Shown here piece by piece: positions 38,069 to 48,500 of a stretch of 64,000 nt of DNA (positions are counted from its first letter, which is position 1; each line of letters begins with the position of its first letter). A model generated the notes under the pieces. It worked only from the letters and a program-made list of their open reading frames with translations. It did no database searches and was not told where the DNA came from. This DNA comes from Spirochaetaceae bacterium (lineage in GTDB: Bacteria > Spirochaetota > Spirochaetia > Treponematales > Treponemataceae): positions 1 through 64,000 of the forward strand of contig JAFZVC010000037.1 in NCBI GenBank assembly GCA_017618015.1, written 5' to 3'. The translations under genes were made by a program, and so were the position numbers.

Positions 38069-40086
38069 AAAAAAGATTTCACAGTGTAGCAGTTGTTTTT
38101 GTCGCCGTGGCTATGGCTTTTTTTACGGTAAGTTCGCTTAGCGCACAGAGCGCGGCTGACAGAGGTTTTGCCGAAGAACGGTTCCGTCGTGGCGTACAGG
38201 CGTTTTACAGAGGCGCCTTTAATGATGCTGTTCTTCAATTTGAGGACGCACTTACATACATGCCTGACGAAAACCGCATACTCGAATGGCTCGGTAAAGC
38301 TTATTACAGGGCTGGAATGGAAGATGCCGCGCTCCAGGAGTGGAATTATGCCGCCCGGAACGGTTACGGCGGACAGTTGCTCCAGAATATAATAGAAATT
38401 GTAAGCGTAAGGCGTATTTTTACTGGCGACTATGGCGAGGACGGCAGGTTCGTCGAATCTGGCAGCTTCCCTGCGGTTGAAGGAAACGTATTGCACTACA
38501 GTCAGCCTGTTGCCATTCTGCCGAATACGGACGGCTCTTTTTGGGTTTCTGCGTACGGCTCGAATGAACTTATAAGAGTTAATGTAAACGGTTTCGTTGT
38601 AGAAAGGAAAAAAGGTCCGCTCAACGGATTCGACAGGCCTTTCGACTTATTGCGCCTTACGAACGGAAACATCGTTGTTTCGGAGTTCGCCGGGGACAGG
38701 CTTACGTTTGTTACAGCTGATGGTGACTTTATAAAATCTTTCGGTTCAAAGGGACGCGGCGACGGTCAGCTTTTAGGACCACAATATCTTGCGCAGGATT
38801 CAAACGGAAATATTTTCGTCACAGATTACGGAAACCGGCGCGTCGCAGTCTTTAGCGAGGACGGTGACTTCCTTTTCAATTTTGGTGAATTCAAATCGCC
38901 AACCGGTATAGCTGTGTATGCTGACAGCGTGTACATAGCTGACAGCTACTATGGCTGTATTTATACATACGATCTTTCCGGAAACTACGAGGGTGTTTTC
39001 GTACCGGATGAGACATTCGAAAACCCAGAAGCCATGCGACTTTACAAAGACGGACTTCTCGTTTGCGACAGCTCCAAACTTTATTCGGTGAGCATAGCGA
39101 CAGGCGCGCCGGTTCTTGTCGCCGATACAGGAAACGGTCCTTCTCACATTACATGCGCGGAAGAAGACGCTAACGGAAACATAATCGCCGCTGATTTTAA
39201 GGCTAATGAGCTTTATGTTCTTGCAAGAATGCCGGAGCTTATTGGCGGTCTTTATGTGGAGATAAGCCGCGTCAATGCGGACAATTTCCCGAATGTAGAC
39301 CTTGAAGTGCGCGTAGAAAATCGCAGGCGGCAGCCTGTCGTCGGATTAACCGATATAAACTTCTTCATCACAGAGGATAAATATGCGGTTACGGGGCAAA
39401 AGCTTACAGGTAGCGCGGATCTTAACGATAACTGCGATGTGACCGTTGTTATAGACCGCTCCACGCGCATGAAAACACACGAGGCTGACGTACAGTATGC
39501 TGTTCGGGAAATTGCCGCAGCTATGGGTGGAAAAGGAACAATGCGTATCGTTTGCTCTGGAAACATTCCGACGTCAGAGATAATTGCCAATCCGAACGAA
39601 CTGCTCAATTTCACGATGAAGCAGATAAAAACAGAGTATTCAGATGTATGTTCTACGGACCTTGCCATCCGTCTTGCTGCTAATGACCTTGTCAACGGTG
39701 AGCATAAACGGGCTATCGTCTTTATATCAGATGGTTCTGTGACAAACGGTGCGTTCTCGAACTACACTCTGGCTGACCTTTCTGCGTATCTGAACAACAA
39801 CGGAATATCGTTCGCTCTCGTAAGCACCGTACAGCAAGCTTCTTCTGCAGAGATAAGCTACATCACAGAAAATACAGGCGGCTCATCATATTATCTTTAC
39901 CGCAGCGAAGGAATCTCTTCGATCGTAAAAGATTTCCTTGCGATCCCGACCGGTATTTATACGCTTACGTATACGTCGGGTATGGCTACTGATTTTGGAA
40001 GAAGTTATCTTCCTGTTGAGCTTGAGATATATCTTCTTAACAGATCGGGAAGGGCAGAGACTGGCTATTTCGCGCCACTTGAATAA
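38065..40086 (+). CDS. Exported TPR-NHL-propeller-vWA protein
   Basis: A 673-aa protein with a signal peptide (MKKRFHSVAVVFVAVAMAFF then TVSSLSA, cleavage near 30). Order of domains: TPR helices at about 35-110 (AEERFRRGVQAFYRGAFNDA then VLQFEDAL); a beta-propeller of NHL-type repeats at about 135-400 (GDGQLLGPQYLAQDSNGNIF then VTDYGNRRVAVF, with similar blades); and a von Willebrand A-like domain at about 445-620 starting VTVVIDRSTRM. The MIDAS-like motif DRSTR deviates from DxSxS. The C-terminal 45 residues are beta strands. It is likely periplasmic and may bind a surface or envelope partner; the exact role is unknown. Confidence 0.8.
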   Translation: MKKRFHSVAVVFVAVAMAFFTVSSLSAQSAADRGFAEERFRRGVQAFYRGAFNDAVLQFEDALTYMPDENRILEWLGKAYYRAGMEDAALQEWNYAARNGYGGQLLQNIIEIVSVRRIFTGDYGEDGRFVESGSFPAVEGNVLHYSQPVAILPNTDGSFWVSAYGSNELIRVNVNGFVVERKKGPLNGFDRPFDLLRLTNGNIVVSEFAGDRLTFVTADGDFIKSFGSKGRGDGQLLGPQYLAQDSNGNIFVTDYGNRRVAVFSEDGDFLFNFGEFKSPTGIAVYADSVYIADSYYGCIYTYDLSGNYEGVFVPDETFENPEAMRLYKDGLLVCDSSKLYSVSIATGAPVLVADTGNGPSHITCAEEDANGNIIAADFKANELYVLARMPELIGGLYVEISRVNADNFPNVDLEVRVENRRRQPVVGLTDINFFITEDKYAVTGQKLTGSADLNDNCDVTVVIDRSTRMKTHEADVQYAVREIAAAMGGKGTMRIVCSGNIPTSEIIANPNELLNFTMKQIKTEYSDVCSTDLAIRLAANDLVNGEHKRAIVFISDGSVTNGAFSNYTLADLSAYLNNNGISFALVSTVQQASSAEISYITENTGGSSYYLYRSEGISSIVKDFLAIPTGIYTLTYTSGMATDFGRSYLPVELEIYLLNRSGRAETGYFAPLE

Positions 40087-40091
40087 CGCTT

Positions 40092-41267
40092 TTACGGTTT
40101 CTTTATAAAATTCCGTGCTTTTCGTACATGAAGTGAAGAATCTTTCTTCTGCATGGAGTATAGCGCTTTTTCCACAGCTTTTTTCTTGTTCTCGCCAAAA
40201 TCGAAAAGCTCTCCTTGCGCATCATCAATGCCGTCTTCTAAGTTTTGAACAGCAATCCCCAAAAGCCGAATACCGCGCGTAGCATCATGTTTTTTTCGTA
40301 AAAGAGCGCATGCTTTTTCAAACAAGTCATCGGATGTGGAAACGTTCCTTGGGTATGTTCCGCTTACCGTAACGGTTGAAAAGTCATCATAGCGGATTTT
40401 GACCTGCACAGTCTTTCCGTTGCAGTTTTCTTTCAGAAGCCTGAAAAAAACATCGTATGAAAGCTCAAGAAGCTCCGTTTCGATTATATATAAATCAGTC
40501 AAATCGAATGGGAATGTTTGTTCTGCGCTTATTGAGCGGCTTTTAGCTTCTGTGGAAAAATTCTCGGTGTCTATTCCTCTTACGGCGTTATAAAGGAATT
40601 CCCCTGTATGATTGCCAAAAAGAGAGGACAGCGCGGTAACAGAAGCTTTGTGTATATCGGCAATCGTAAAATAGCCGTAGGAATTAAGACGCTGACGTGT
40701 TTTGGAGCCGGCTCCCCAAAGCTTGTCCAACGGCAGTGAGAGCATAAAAGCTTCCTCGTCGCCTTCTTTTACGTGGAAAAAGCCGTCAGGCTTAGAAATT
40801 CCGGAAGCGATTTTTGCGATATATTTATTGGAGGCAAGCCCAGCGGAGACAGTGAGACCGGTTTCTTCGCGGACGCGTTTTTTTATCAGCATGGCGGTAT
40901 TTTCCGGTGGTCCGAAAAGTTTTTCAGTGCCTGTAAGGTCAATAAAAGCTTCGTCAACTGACATTTGCTGTACATCCGGTGAGAATTCCCTGAAAATAGA
41001 CATAACTTTATATGACATTTCATGGTAGCGTTTCATTCTGCCATGAAGGAAAATGCCGCTGGGACAAAGCTGGAACGCTTTTGATGTCGGCATGGCGGAA
41101 TGTACGCCGTATTTTCTGGCTTCGTATGAGCATGTGGAGACTACGCTTCTTCTGTCACCTGGCAAACCGCCGACAATTACAGGCTTGCCTCTGTATTCAG
41201 GGTGATCAAGCTGCTCCACTGAAGCGAAGAATGCATCAAGATCGACATGAAGAAACGCGTTGCTCAT
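40092..41267 (-). CDS. dinB: DNA polymerase IV (Y-family)
   Basis: DinB (391 aa) is an error-prone polymerase for translesion synthesis. The catalytic Asp motif HVDLDAFFASVEQLDHPEYR (residues 7-26) and the SVDEAFIDLT motif (about residue 104) are intact. The helix-hairpin-helix/thumb region includes KLWGAGSKTRQRLNSYGYFT, and the little-finger domain occupies the C-terminal 150 residues. A beta-clamp-binding motif near the tail is plausible (QGELFDF). Only 5 nt separate it from the convergent gene at 40086. No LexA box is recognised upstream in the 6-nt gap to the next gene; it seems co-transcribed with the upstream membrane gene. Confidence 0.95.
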   Translation of the reverse strand: MSNAFLHVDLDAFFASVEQLDHPEYRGKPVIVGGLPGDRRSVVSTCSYEARKYGVHSAMPTSKAFQLCPSGIFLHGRMKRYHEMSYKVMSIFREFSPDVQQMSVDEAFIDLTGTEKLFGPPENTAMLIKKRVREETGLTVSAGLASNKYIAKIASGISKPDGFFHVKEGDEEAFMLSLPLDKLWGAGSKTRQRLNSYGYFTIADIHKASVTALSSLFGNHTGEFLYNAVRGIDTENFSTEAKSRSISAEQTFPFDLTDLYIIETELLELSYDVFFRLLKENCNGKTVQVKIRYDDFSTVTVSGTYPRNVSTSDDLFEKACALLRKKHDATRGIRLLGIAVQNLEDGIDDAQGELFDFGENKKKAVEKALYSMQKKDSSLHVRKARNFIKKP

Positions 41268-41273
41268 TGTTTT

Positions 41274-43190
41274 TTACCGTTGTCCGCCTGCGTTAAGAAC
41301 GACGGTCTTTGTTTCATGCATAAGTTCTTTATCGGTGTGCATATATGCGCTAACCGTAAAGGTTACCGTTTCTGCAGGCGGTACTGACCCAGATATTACG
41401 AAAGGCATAGGCGGGTTTTCATCAAGCTGGAAAACAGTACTTCCGTCAGAGGATGAATACTCATATGGGAAGTTTGCGTAATAGAATGGCATGGTCGCAT
41501 CAGAATTAGCTGAAATATCATATCTTATGACAGGATAGGAAGATGAAATGACAAGTTCAAAATCGGCTCTGTCGTTTTTCACCTCTTTTCGTATTGTCGT
41601 AAGAAGAGTATCCGTCGTTTCTTTTATGACAGTCTTCTGTTCCAAAGGTTCCGGCTCCATCAGCCTTGTGGCGACTGTTCCTATAACTATTACAAGAATA
41701 GTTACGCTGACGACCCTTATTGACTCTACGATTATCCTCTTTTTGCGTCCCGGCATTCTTCCCGGAATACCTGTACTTACGGCAATTCGTACAATCATGA
41801 AAGTGAACGGCAAAAGCAATGTCGCATACAGCGTGTTAAGCCCTAGCGATGCGTTCAAAATCCTAAGAAGAGCGTCTTTCTGAATGTATGAAAGGGCGGA
41901 TACGATATAAAGCACTACAGGAGCTGAAAGCAGAACCGTAAAAACAATAAGCAGTGAAGTTTTTTTTGTCATGCGCGATATGTATGCTATGAAACATGCC
42001 ATTGCGAACTGTACGAGCAAGGACAAATCTATCGCGGAGAAAATGTAGATATTCAAAAAGCATGTAAGCGTTAAAAGATATCCGTAAATAAAGTCGGTGA
42101 CTGGGATTTTTATTACGTGGCGTAAAAGAGAGAATATGCGGAAAAAACAGCAGGTGATAATAATTTTATATATTATCATGAATACGGGATGCTGTTCCCA
42201 ATTCGCACCGGTTTTAAGAGCAGTGAATTGACCCGCATAGAAAAGCAATATGAATATAACAAGGATGATAGGAACAAGAAGCCAGTACTTAAAGAATTCC
42301 GATTTATGCTGTTCCCTCTTTTTTCCGAACAAAAATGAAAGTCCGCACAAAAAGAAAAGAATTATTGCCGTCATTATGACAAGAATAATTGTACTGACCA
42401 TCTCCGGGATGACGATATGCTGTATTCCTATACGGATAAAAGAATAATTTATGTTTCTGTCAAGCTCAGTATTCAAATATTCGTCAAGGAGCGTTTCTAC
42501 GAAAGTGGCGAGCGTCGAGCTTTTTATTTCCGGGGAAATGTCAAGCTGAAGCGCAGGGCAGCCTTCGTTAAGGCAAACAGAGAGCTTCTTGGAATACTCG
42601 GTGACGTTCAGTCTGTATAGAGAAAGAAACCGGTTTTTAACGGAAAAAGAAATGCCTTCAGTCTGCAAAGAATTGATGATGTTCTTGAAAAAGCTGTATG
42701 GCGTAAGTTTTCCGTCTGCGCCGGGAACAATAACGCAGTCATCGCCGGAAAGCGAATTGTCAGTGGAAAGGATAAGTACCGCTGTATCTGCCGGAAACTG
42801 AAGAGACGATATGTATGTGCGGATTCCGGCAGGCATGTCGGTCGCAATTTCTTCAGGCAGATACGATGTGTCGTTAACGGTTATAGCAATTTCGGCGTAA
42901 TTTGAGAGGTCTTCTATAAGCCCTATGTGGTTAAAGGCGAATGTCGGATCTACTATTATGGAGAGCGTACTGTTCGGGTTAGATGACCTGATTATTACGT
43001 TATATGGAAATTGCGTTGAATTTGAGCTTTTTAGTGCCTGCCGGGAAGGTGCGTAACCATCTGATCGGAGCCTGTTATATATTTGCGAATGGAATGATAC
43101 GGATGGAGAATATGTCTCGCCAAAGAGAAGTACAGCTGAAAAAAGGAGAATGAATAGTATCAGTAGGGCTTTTTTTAAATATCCATACAT
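41274..43190 (-). CDS. Polytopic membrane protein with periplasmic domain, unknown function
   Basis: A 638-aa protein. A signal-anchor (LKKALLILFILLFSAVLLFG, residues 4-23) is followed by a periplasmic alpha/beta domain (about 25-255), then about eight membrane helices (about 260-530; for example STIILVIMTAIILFFLCGLS), then a C-terminal soluble beta-rich domain (about 540-638). No catalytic motif is recognised. Start at MYGYLKK (43190) is chosen; an open frame runs to 43226 with a TTG, but TTGACG-N18-TATACT overlaps that stretch and ends 6 nt before 43190. It sits between pbpC and dinB, so an envelope function is likely (inference). Confidence 0.65.
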   Translation of the reverse strand: MYGYLKKALLILFILLFSAVLLFGETYSPSVSFHSQIYNRLRSDGYAPSRQALKSSNSTQFPYNVIIRSSNPNSTLSIIVDPTFAFNHIGLIEDLSNYAEIAITVNDTSYLPEEIATDMPAGIRTYISSLQFPADTAVLILSTDNSLSGDDCVIVPGADGKLTPYSFFKNIINSLQTEGISFSVKNRFLSLYRLNVTEYSKKLSVCLNEGCPALQLDISPEIKSSTLATFVETLLDEYLNTELDRNINYSFIRIGIQHIVIPEMVSTIILVIMTAIILFFLCGLSFLFGKKREQHKSEFFKYWLLVPIILVIFILLFYAGQFTALKTGANWEQHPVFMIIYKIIITCCFFRIFSLLRHVIKIPVTDFIYGYLLTLTCFLNIYIFSAIDLSLLVQFAMACFIAYISRMTKKTSLLIVFTVLLSAPVVLYIVSALSYIQKDALLRILNASLGLNTLYATLLLPFTFMIVRIAVSTGIPGRMPGRKKRIIVESIRVVSVTILVIVIGTVATRLMEPEPLEQKTVIKETTDTLLTTIRKEVKNDRADFELVISSSYPVIRYDISANSDATMPFYYANFPYEYSSSDGSTVFQLDENPPMPFVISGSVPPAETVTFTVSAYMHTDKELMHETKTVVLNAGGQR

Positions 43191-43196
43191 ACGTAA

Positions 43197-43226
43197 AGTA
43201 TAAAATATATTATCCATAGCCGTCAA
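43197..43226 (-). promoter_or_regulatory. Promoter of the polytopic membrane protein gene, leaderless type
   Basis: TTGACG (43226-43221), 18 nt, TATACT (43202-43197) on the minus strand; the ATG at 43190 follows after 6 nt. There is no Shine-Dalgarno. Confidence 0.5.
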
Positions 43227-43231
43227 GATAT

Positions 43232-45529
43232 TTATCTTACAGAAAAAGACGATACGATTGTCTCAGCACCGCATGAAGCTTCTATGCTGTACGAACCCCG
43301 CTCGATAGGGACGGAAACGATAAAAGGCCGCTCCAAATCAGTTTCAAGTATATTTGAGCCGTCTGATATTATAAGATGCATCGTGTTTTCTGTTCCGCCG
43401 GAGAATTCTATTGAAAGATTCTGCCGACTGTACATCGATGTTGCCTGATCGTGGAAGAAAACGCTTCCTTTTTTCGGCGAAACGAGCGTGAATGGCGATG
43501 TTGTGCCGTCTATCGTTCCGGCACGCGTTTTCATAAGAAACCAGCGCTCATATTCAGCCGGGTATTTTACGCCCGCGTCAGTGTGCCAGTCGCACAAGTC
43601 ATCCGCCGTCGCGCTTACGGCAGGAACATATTCAAGAAGCGAAGTAGGGCATAAGTCTCCTGCCTGTTTCCCGGAAAGTGAACAGATTCGTACTTTATGA
43701 AACTGCTCCGGTTCGCTGAACGGAATGTCGTAAGAACCTTGAAGAAGGCATAGGATGTCTTTCGCGACGGCGGCAGGAATGGAGCTTCCTGTTTTGCCTA
43801 CGACCGTTTCACCGGTGAAGTTTCCCATCCATACGCCTACGGTGTAAAGCGGAGTTGCTGCAAGCGCGGTGATGTTCTGATACTGGTTTGCCGTTCCTGT
43901 TTTGAATATAGAGGCGAATGGTGTTTGAAAGACTGTTGCGTAACCAAAGCCTGTCGCCCTTGAATTCGCGTCAGAAAGGATGCTGCATATAATACGTGAC
44001 GCGTCTTTTGAGTAAACGGACCGCGCTTGGGCTTTGTGCTTTTCTGACTGTTCTTTGCCGTATGAAGGCTGTATATACACACCGTCGCGTGGGAAAACGC
44101 TGAAAGCCGATGTAAGTTCATAAATACTTACAGCCGCGTTTCCAAGTGCCAAACCAAGCCCCGGATCTGCGTTTTTAAGAGAGTCAAAATCCATTTCCCC
44201 AAGTTTCGATAAATATGTTTTTATTCCAAGCTTGTTAAGAAGATATACAGCTGGTACGTTAAGGCTTGAAGCGAGCGCTGTACGGAACCGGACCGGACCG
44301 TTGAAGCGGTTGTTGAAATTCTGAGGGATGTATAGTTCCTCAAAGCCAAAATCTGTCGGGATATCGGGCAGTATGTCTGACGGTAAATATCCATTGTCTA
44401 GCGCGAGCGCGTAAAGAAGGGGCTTCATGCTAGAACCAGGCTGATTAGGGACTGTGACGCCGTCAATCTGGCCCTGGTTTGATTCGTCATTAAAGCCGCT
44501 GCTTCCCACCCACGAAAGAATTTCTGCTGTCTGTGTGTTCAGGACAAGCACCGCGCCGTTCGTTATGCGGTTTTCGGCATATTTCTTGACAGATGTTGTA
44601 AGAAGATTCTCCGTATATTCCTGAAGCTGCAACGAAGCAGAGAGCGTAATATCTTTCTTGCCTGTAAACTCATCAGGATAGGTTGATGTAAGGAATTGTA
44701 TGTAGTGCGGCATGTAGAACGGATACTGATATTGCTTTGCATTTCGCGCGGCTTCAAGAATGTCTGCTTCGGTGATATCGCTATTATCAGTGTTTGCGTC
44801 GCGGTTGTTTGGCTCAACATCGAAGACTTCCATAACGGCTCTAGTGCAGTTTTCTGGATCAGTCAGCGGGTTATACGATGAAGGACGGCGCGGTATTACG
44901 GCAAGACAGCGTATTTGCGCTTCTGTAAGCTCGTTAAGTTCCGATGCGAAAAAAGTTTTTGCCGCAGAAGTGACGCCCTCCGTGTTGAAACCGAACGGAA
45001 CATTGTTCAGGTAAAGTTCCAGAATCTCATCTTTTGAGAACCGGCATTCGAGGCGGAGCGCATTGATCGCTTCTTTTACCTTCGCGGCAAAGTTCCGTTC
45101 TTTTGCCGGAGTAATTATGCGCGCCAGCTGCATGGTTATTGTGGAAGCCCCGCTTACTATGCGGTTGTCGGACACGTTTTGAAAAAACGCGCGTATAATG
45201 GCGGCTATGTCGATGCCGTAATGGTCATAAAAGCGTTTGTCTTCTGCGGTTAAAAAGCTTTCCACAACTTTTGGCGGAATCTGTTCTAGTGGCGTATATT
45301 CGCGCCTAAGACCGTCCTCCAGTGGAAGAAGCTGTACGAGCATCCCGTCCTTATCGTAAATACGCGTGCTGTAGCGCCGCTGCAAAAACTTGTCTGCATC
45401 GGGATAAGGCGAGAACTTAAGGACAAAGTAAAGAATGATTCCAAGAGACACTGCGACCGCAAGCAGTATAAGCAAGGCGGTCACATGTTTCTTTTTACGA
45501 GATTTTGTCTTAACAGCGTTATCTGTCAT
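43232..45529 (-). CDS. pbpC: Penicillin-binding protein 1C (bifunctional peptidoglycan synthase)
   Basis: A 765-aa class A PBP. After one membrane helix (LLILLAVAVSLGIILYFVLK, about residues 19-38) a GT51 glycosyltransferase domain follows: FLTAEDKRFYDHYGIDIAAI (catalytic Glu) and STITMQLARI. The transpeptidase domain has PGSSMKPLLYALAL (SxxK), SSLNVPAV (SxN) and FKTGTANQY (KTG). The C-terminal about 110 residues form the PBP1C-specific beta domain (BiPBP_C). It is coupled by a 4-nt overlap to an alpha-2-macroglobulin gene, the same partnership as yfhM-pbpC in E. coli, in which the macroglobulin traps proteases and PBP1C may repair the cell wall (established idea for that pair). Confidence 0.95.
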   Translation of the reverse strand: MTDNAVKTKSRKKKHVTALLILLAVAVSLGIILYFVLKFSPYPDADKFLQRRYSTRIYDKDGMLVQLLPLEDGLRREYTPLEQIPPKVVESFLTAEDKRFYDHYGIDIAAIIRAFFQNVSDNRIVSGASTITMQLARIITPAKERNFAAKVKEAINALRLECRFSKDEILELYLNNVPFGFNTEGVTSAAKTFFASELNELTEAQIRCLAVIPRRPSSYNPLTDPENCTRAVMEVFDVEPNNRDANTDNSDITEADILEAARNAKQYQYPFYMPHYIQFLTSTYPDEFTGKKDITLSASLQLQEYTENLLTTSVKKYAENRITNGAVLVLNTQTAEILSWVGSSGFNDESNQGQIDGVTVPNQPGSSMKPLLYALALDNGYLPSDILPDIPTDFGFEELYIPQNFNNRFNGPVRFRTALASSLNVPAVYLLNKLGIKTYLSKLGEMDFDSLKNADPGLGLALGNAAVSIYELTSAFSVFPRDGVYIQPSYGKEQSEKHKAQARSVYSKDASRIICSILSDANSRATGFGYATVFQTPFASIFKTGTANQYQNITALAATPLYTVGVWMGNFTGETVVGKTGSSIPAAVAKDILCLLQGSYDIPFSEPEQFHKVRICSLSGKQAGDLCPTSLLEYVPAVSATADDLCDWHTDAGVKYPAEYERWFLMKTRAGTIDGTTSPFTLVSPKKGSVFFHDQATSMYSRQNLSIEFSGGTENTMHLIISDGSNILETDLERPFIVSVPIERGSYSIEASCGAETIVSSFSVR

Positions 45530-48500
45530 TTTATTGTGTACAGAAGTCCTTCTGTGCGTCCCAATACTTCAGGCTCATACATACATTCTGCCGTTACTGG
45601 CGGAGTAGGGAATACACCCTTTCTTACAGCCCTGAACTTGAATGTAGTAGAGGTATGTCCCTTGGAGAATGAATCCCAGAAGTACTGGATTTCGTTGTCG
45701 TATATAGCGCTGTGGTTGTAGTAACGCCAGTCATATCTGTCGTCGTCTGGGTTTTCATTACCCATTGCCGTTGTTATGAACGTTGCGTCAAGAATCTCTG
45801 CTCCCGACGGAACAGGCGCGCGAAGGGCGATGAACGTCCTGTCTCTTGGAGACGAGACAGTGAGCTTTGCCCTGTATATACGTCCGCTTTCAAGCTCAAC
45901 GACAGAAGATGAGGAGCTTGCAGGCTTTATCTCTTCGCCAGTCGCATCATCATAGATTATGTAAGATATGCCTATACCTTCGTCGCGTGCAGCAAGACTC
46001 TCGTAGGGCAAAGCGTATGTGAGGCTTGCCGTGTAGTAGAGAGAGCCTGTTCCTGAGCGCGAGAAAGTGAGCGGAAGCGTAATACCTGATTTAAGCCCTT
46101 TGAAAATGTCGTCGCTGAATTCAATAACCTTTTTGAACGGTTTGGCGGCAGCGCCTTCAAAATTAGTTTTTGCAAGCTGGGTGCTTCCAAGTCCTGTTGC
46201 GGCTGTTATATCAACGTTATCGAGGTTCGTGCTCTTTATGACGGTATAGAACGCGTCAAGAACAGATGCGGTCGTGGACGTGTTGCTCCAGTATCCTGCT
46301 TTCTGGTTGTTGAGCAACGTGAAGATAAGCCTTGAAATCATCTTATCAGACGGATCCATAATCGAATAGAACTTAACAAGCAATGCAAGCTGCTCGTCTT
46401 TTGTTCCAGCATACGGCTCGAACCAGTCGTCCATTTCTGGATACGTTATGTCTGCGCCTTGTGTGCCAGGACGGATGAACGCGCGTGTCCGCTCGAAGCA
46501 TTCTTTCGTTATCGATGAATTTGATCCGTAAAGATTGTATGACGCAAGTCCTACGTAGACAAGGTTTGATATCGGTGTCTGGCTGTCTTCTATAAGAGCC
46601 CTTAGATTCGATTCTTTGACAGATTTGTCGCCAGATATCGCAAGCACGTAGTAAATATATGCCTTGTCATGATTTGAGATGTAATAGTAATTATATCCAC
46701 CGAGCGATACGTTGTTAAGGAAGTTTTTAAGTGCCTTGAGCAGAGCGGACTTGTCTATGGCTATTTCAGCTTTGGTGTAGCCGCGTTCTGAAGCAAGCTG
46801 GATGATATGAGCTATGCGTGCCGAAACGAACGGGTTTCCTCTTGTGGAATCCGGCCAGTAGCCGAAAGAACCGTTGCTAAGCTGGCAGTCTGCCCAAGAC
46901 TTGAAGAACGATTTTACGCAGCTCCTTATGTCCGTAATCTTTTCGTCCATGTCCATGCTGAACATGTCGATATAATCCTCGAACAGAACGAGAGGAAGAA
47001 CCTTTGCGGACTGCTGTTCAAGGCATCCGTATGGATAAGCGAATACGTAGTTAACCGCACTTCCGAGCGTTCCAAGCCTTGTCGCGTCCAGGGTGATCGA
47101 TATGGAGCCTTTTCCGTCCTCAGCGAACGAAGGTATAATAACGGTTTCCTCAGCGTTCTCCTCGTCCTCCGCGACAACGCCCGTCGTACTGAATGTTTCA
47201 TAAATGTACGGCTTTTCTATGACTATAGGGCATACAAGCCTTTCATTAAGAACGCCGGGGCAAGTTGTCCTGAATACAGCGTTTACAGTTCCTGCATCAG
47301 TTGCGGCAGCGTCAAAGTAAACGGCTATCGTGCTTCCGGCTCCAACAGTAACTTTATGCTTGCTTACGCCGTCGACGAACGCGGAGCCAGCTTTTACAGC
47401 GACTCCGTTTTCGGAAGAAGCGTCAGGCTCGGTGAAGCTAAGAGAAACTTCCATTTCGTGCGGAACGCCGTCAAGGTTCGTAAGAATTACGCCCATTTCA
47501 GCCGTGTCGCGTACACGGAGCCTTCTTGGCATTACCTGCTGTACGTTTATCGGGTTTTTAACGGCGAATTCATCTTCCTGAAGCGCAAGAAGCTCGCCTT
47601 CCACACCAAAAGCCGTAAGACGGTATGTTGTGAGCGTGTCGGGCAGTTTGAACTTGCATACGACCTTTCCGTCTTTGTCAGTTACGAGTGACGGTTCGAA
47701 AACAGCCGTCGGGTTGAAGTCCTTGCGTTCCTCAATCTTGTCGTCGCCACTGCTGTCCGAATCTCCACCAGCGAGATTCTTCGTCTCGTAAGTAACAGGA
47801 TCCATAAGATATGAGCGGTCGTCGCCGCCTTTTACGCAGAGCGGGAAGTTCGATTCATTGTAATAGAACGAAATAGGATCTGGAACGTGATAATTTATAA
47901 GGTCAAGAACGCCCCTGTCTACAGCCATAAGCGTTATTTCCGCATTGGCAAGCGGTTTTCCGCCCTTTGTGGCTGTTATCGTGACTGTTGCTTCTTCGCC
48001 AGGGCGATAAGCATCGCTTCCTGTGTCGATTGTAAGCGAGAATGCTTTTACATACGGATTTACGTAAATCGGTGTTACGCCGAAGTAACCCTGAGGCTTG
48101 TCGACGTCTTTTTCGCCGTATTCGTGGTGAGGAGCTTCAGTTCTTACGGAGTAGGAGCTTATTGAAAGATAGAATACAGGCACGTAGTTTCTTGCGACAG
48201 GAATATCGAGTACCTGGATGCTGCTGTCAAAATGGCGTACTTCTTCAGTGAAAATACCCTCGCGCTCAGTCGTGATGAGGTAGTCGCCCGATGGAAGCGG
48301 ACTTTCAAGCAGAACATGGGCTGTGTCACCAGGATTATACTGCGACTGGTCTGGTGTAAGCTTCATTGAAGCTGTTGAACCGCTGTACCACCAGCTGTTT
48401 ACTGAGCCTGTTACAAAGAATGTGTAATCGGTTATTACGCTTCTGCCGTTGCTGTCTTTTGTCTCTATGCGGAGCGTATGATATCCGGCTTTCTTAGGTG

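Noticed and set aside
46807-47691. 294-aa plus-strand ORF inside the macroglobulin gene
   Set aside because: It is antisense to a well-supported gene with conserved thioester; composition (many Cys, Arg, Tyr) is typical of a shadow frame.
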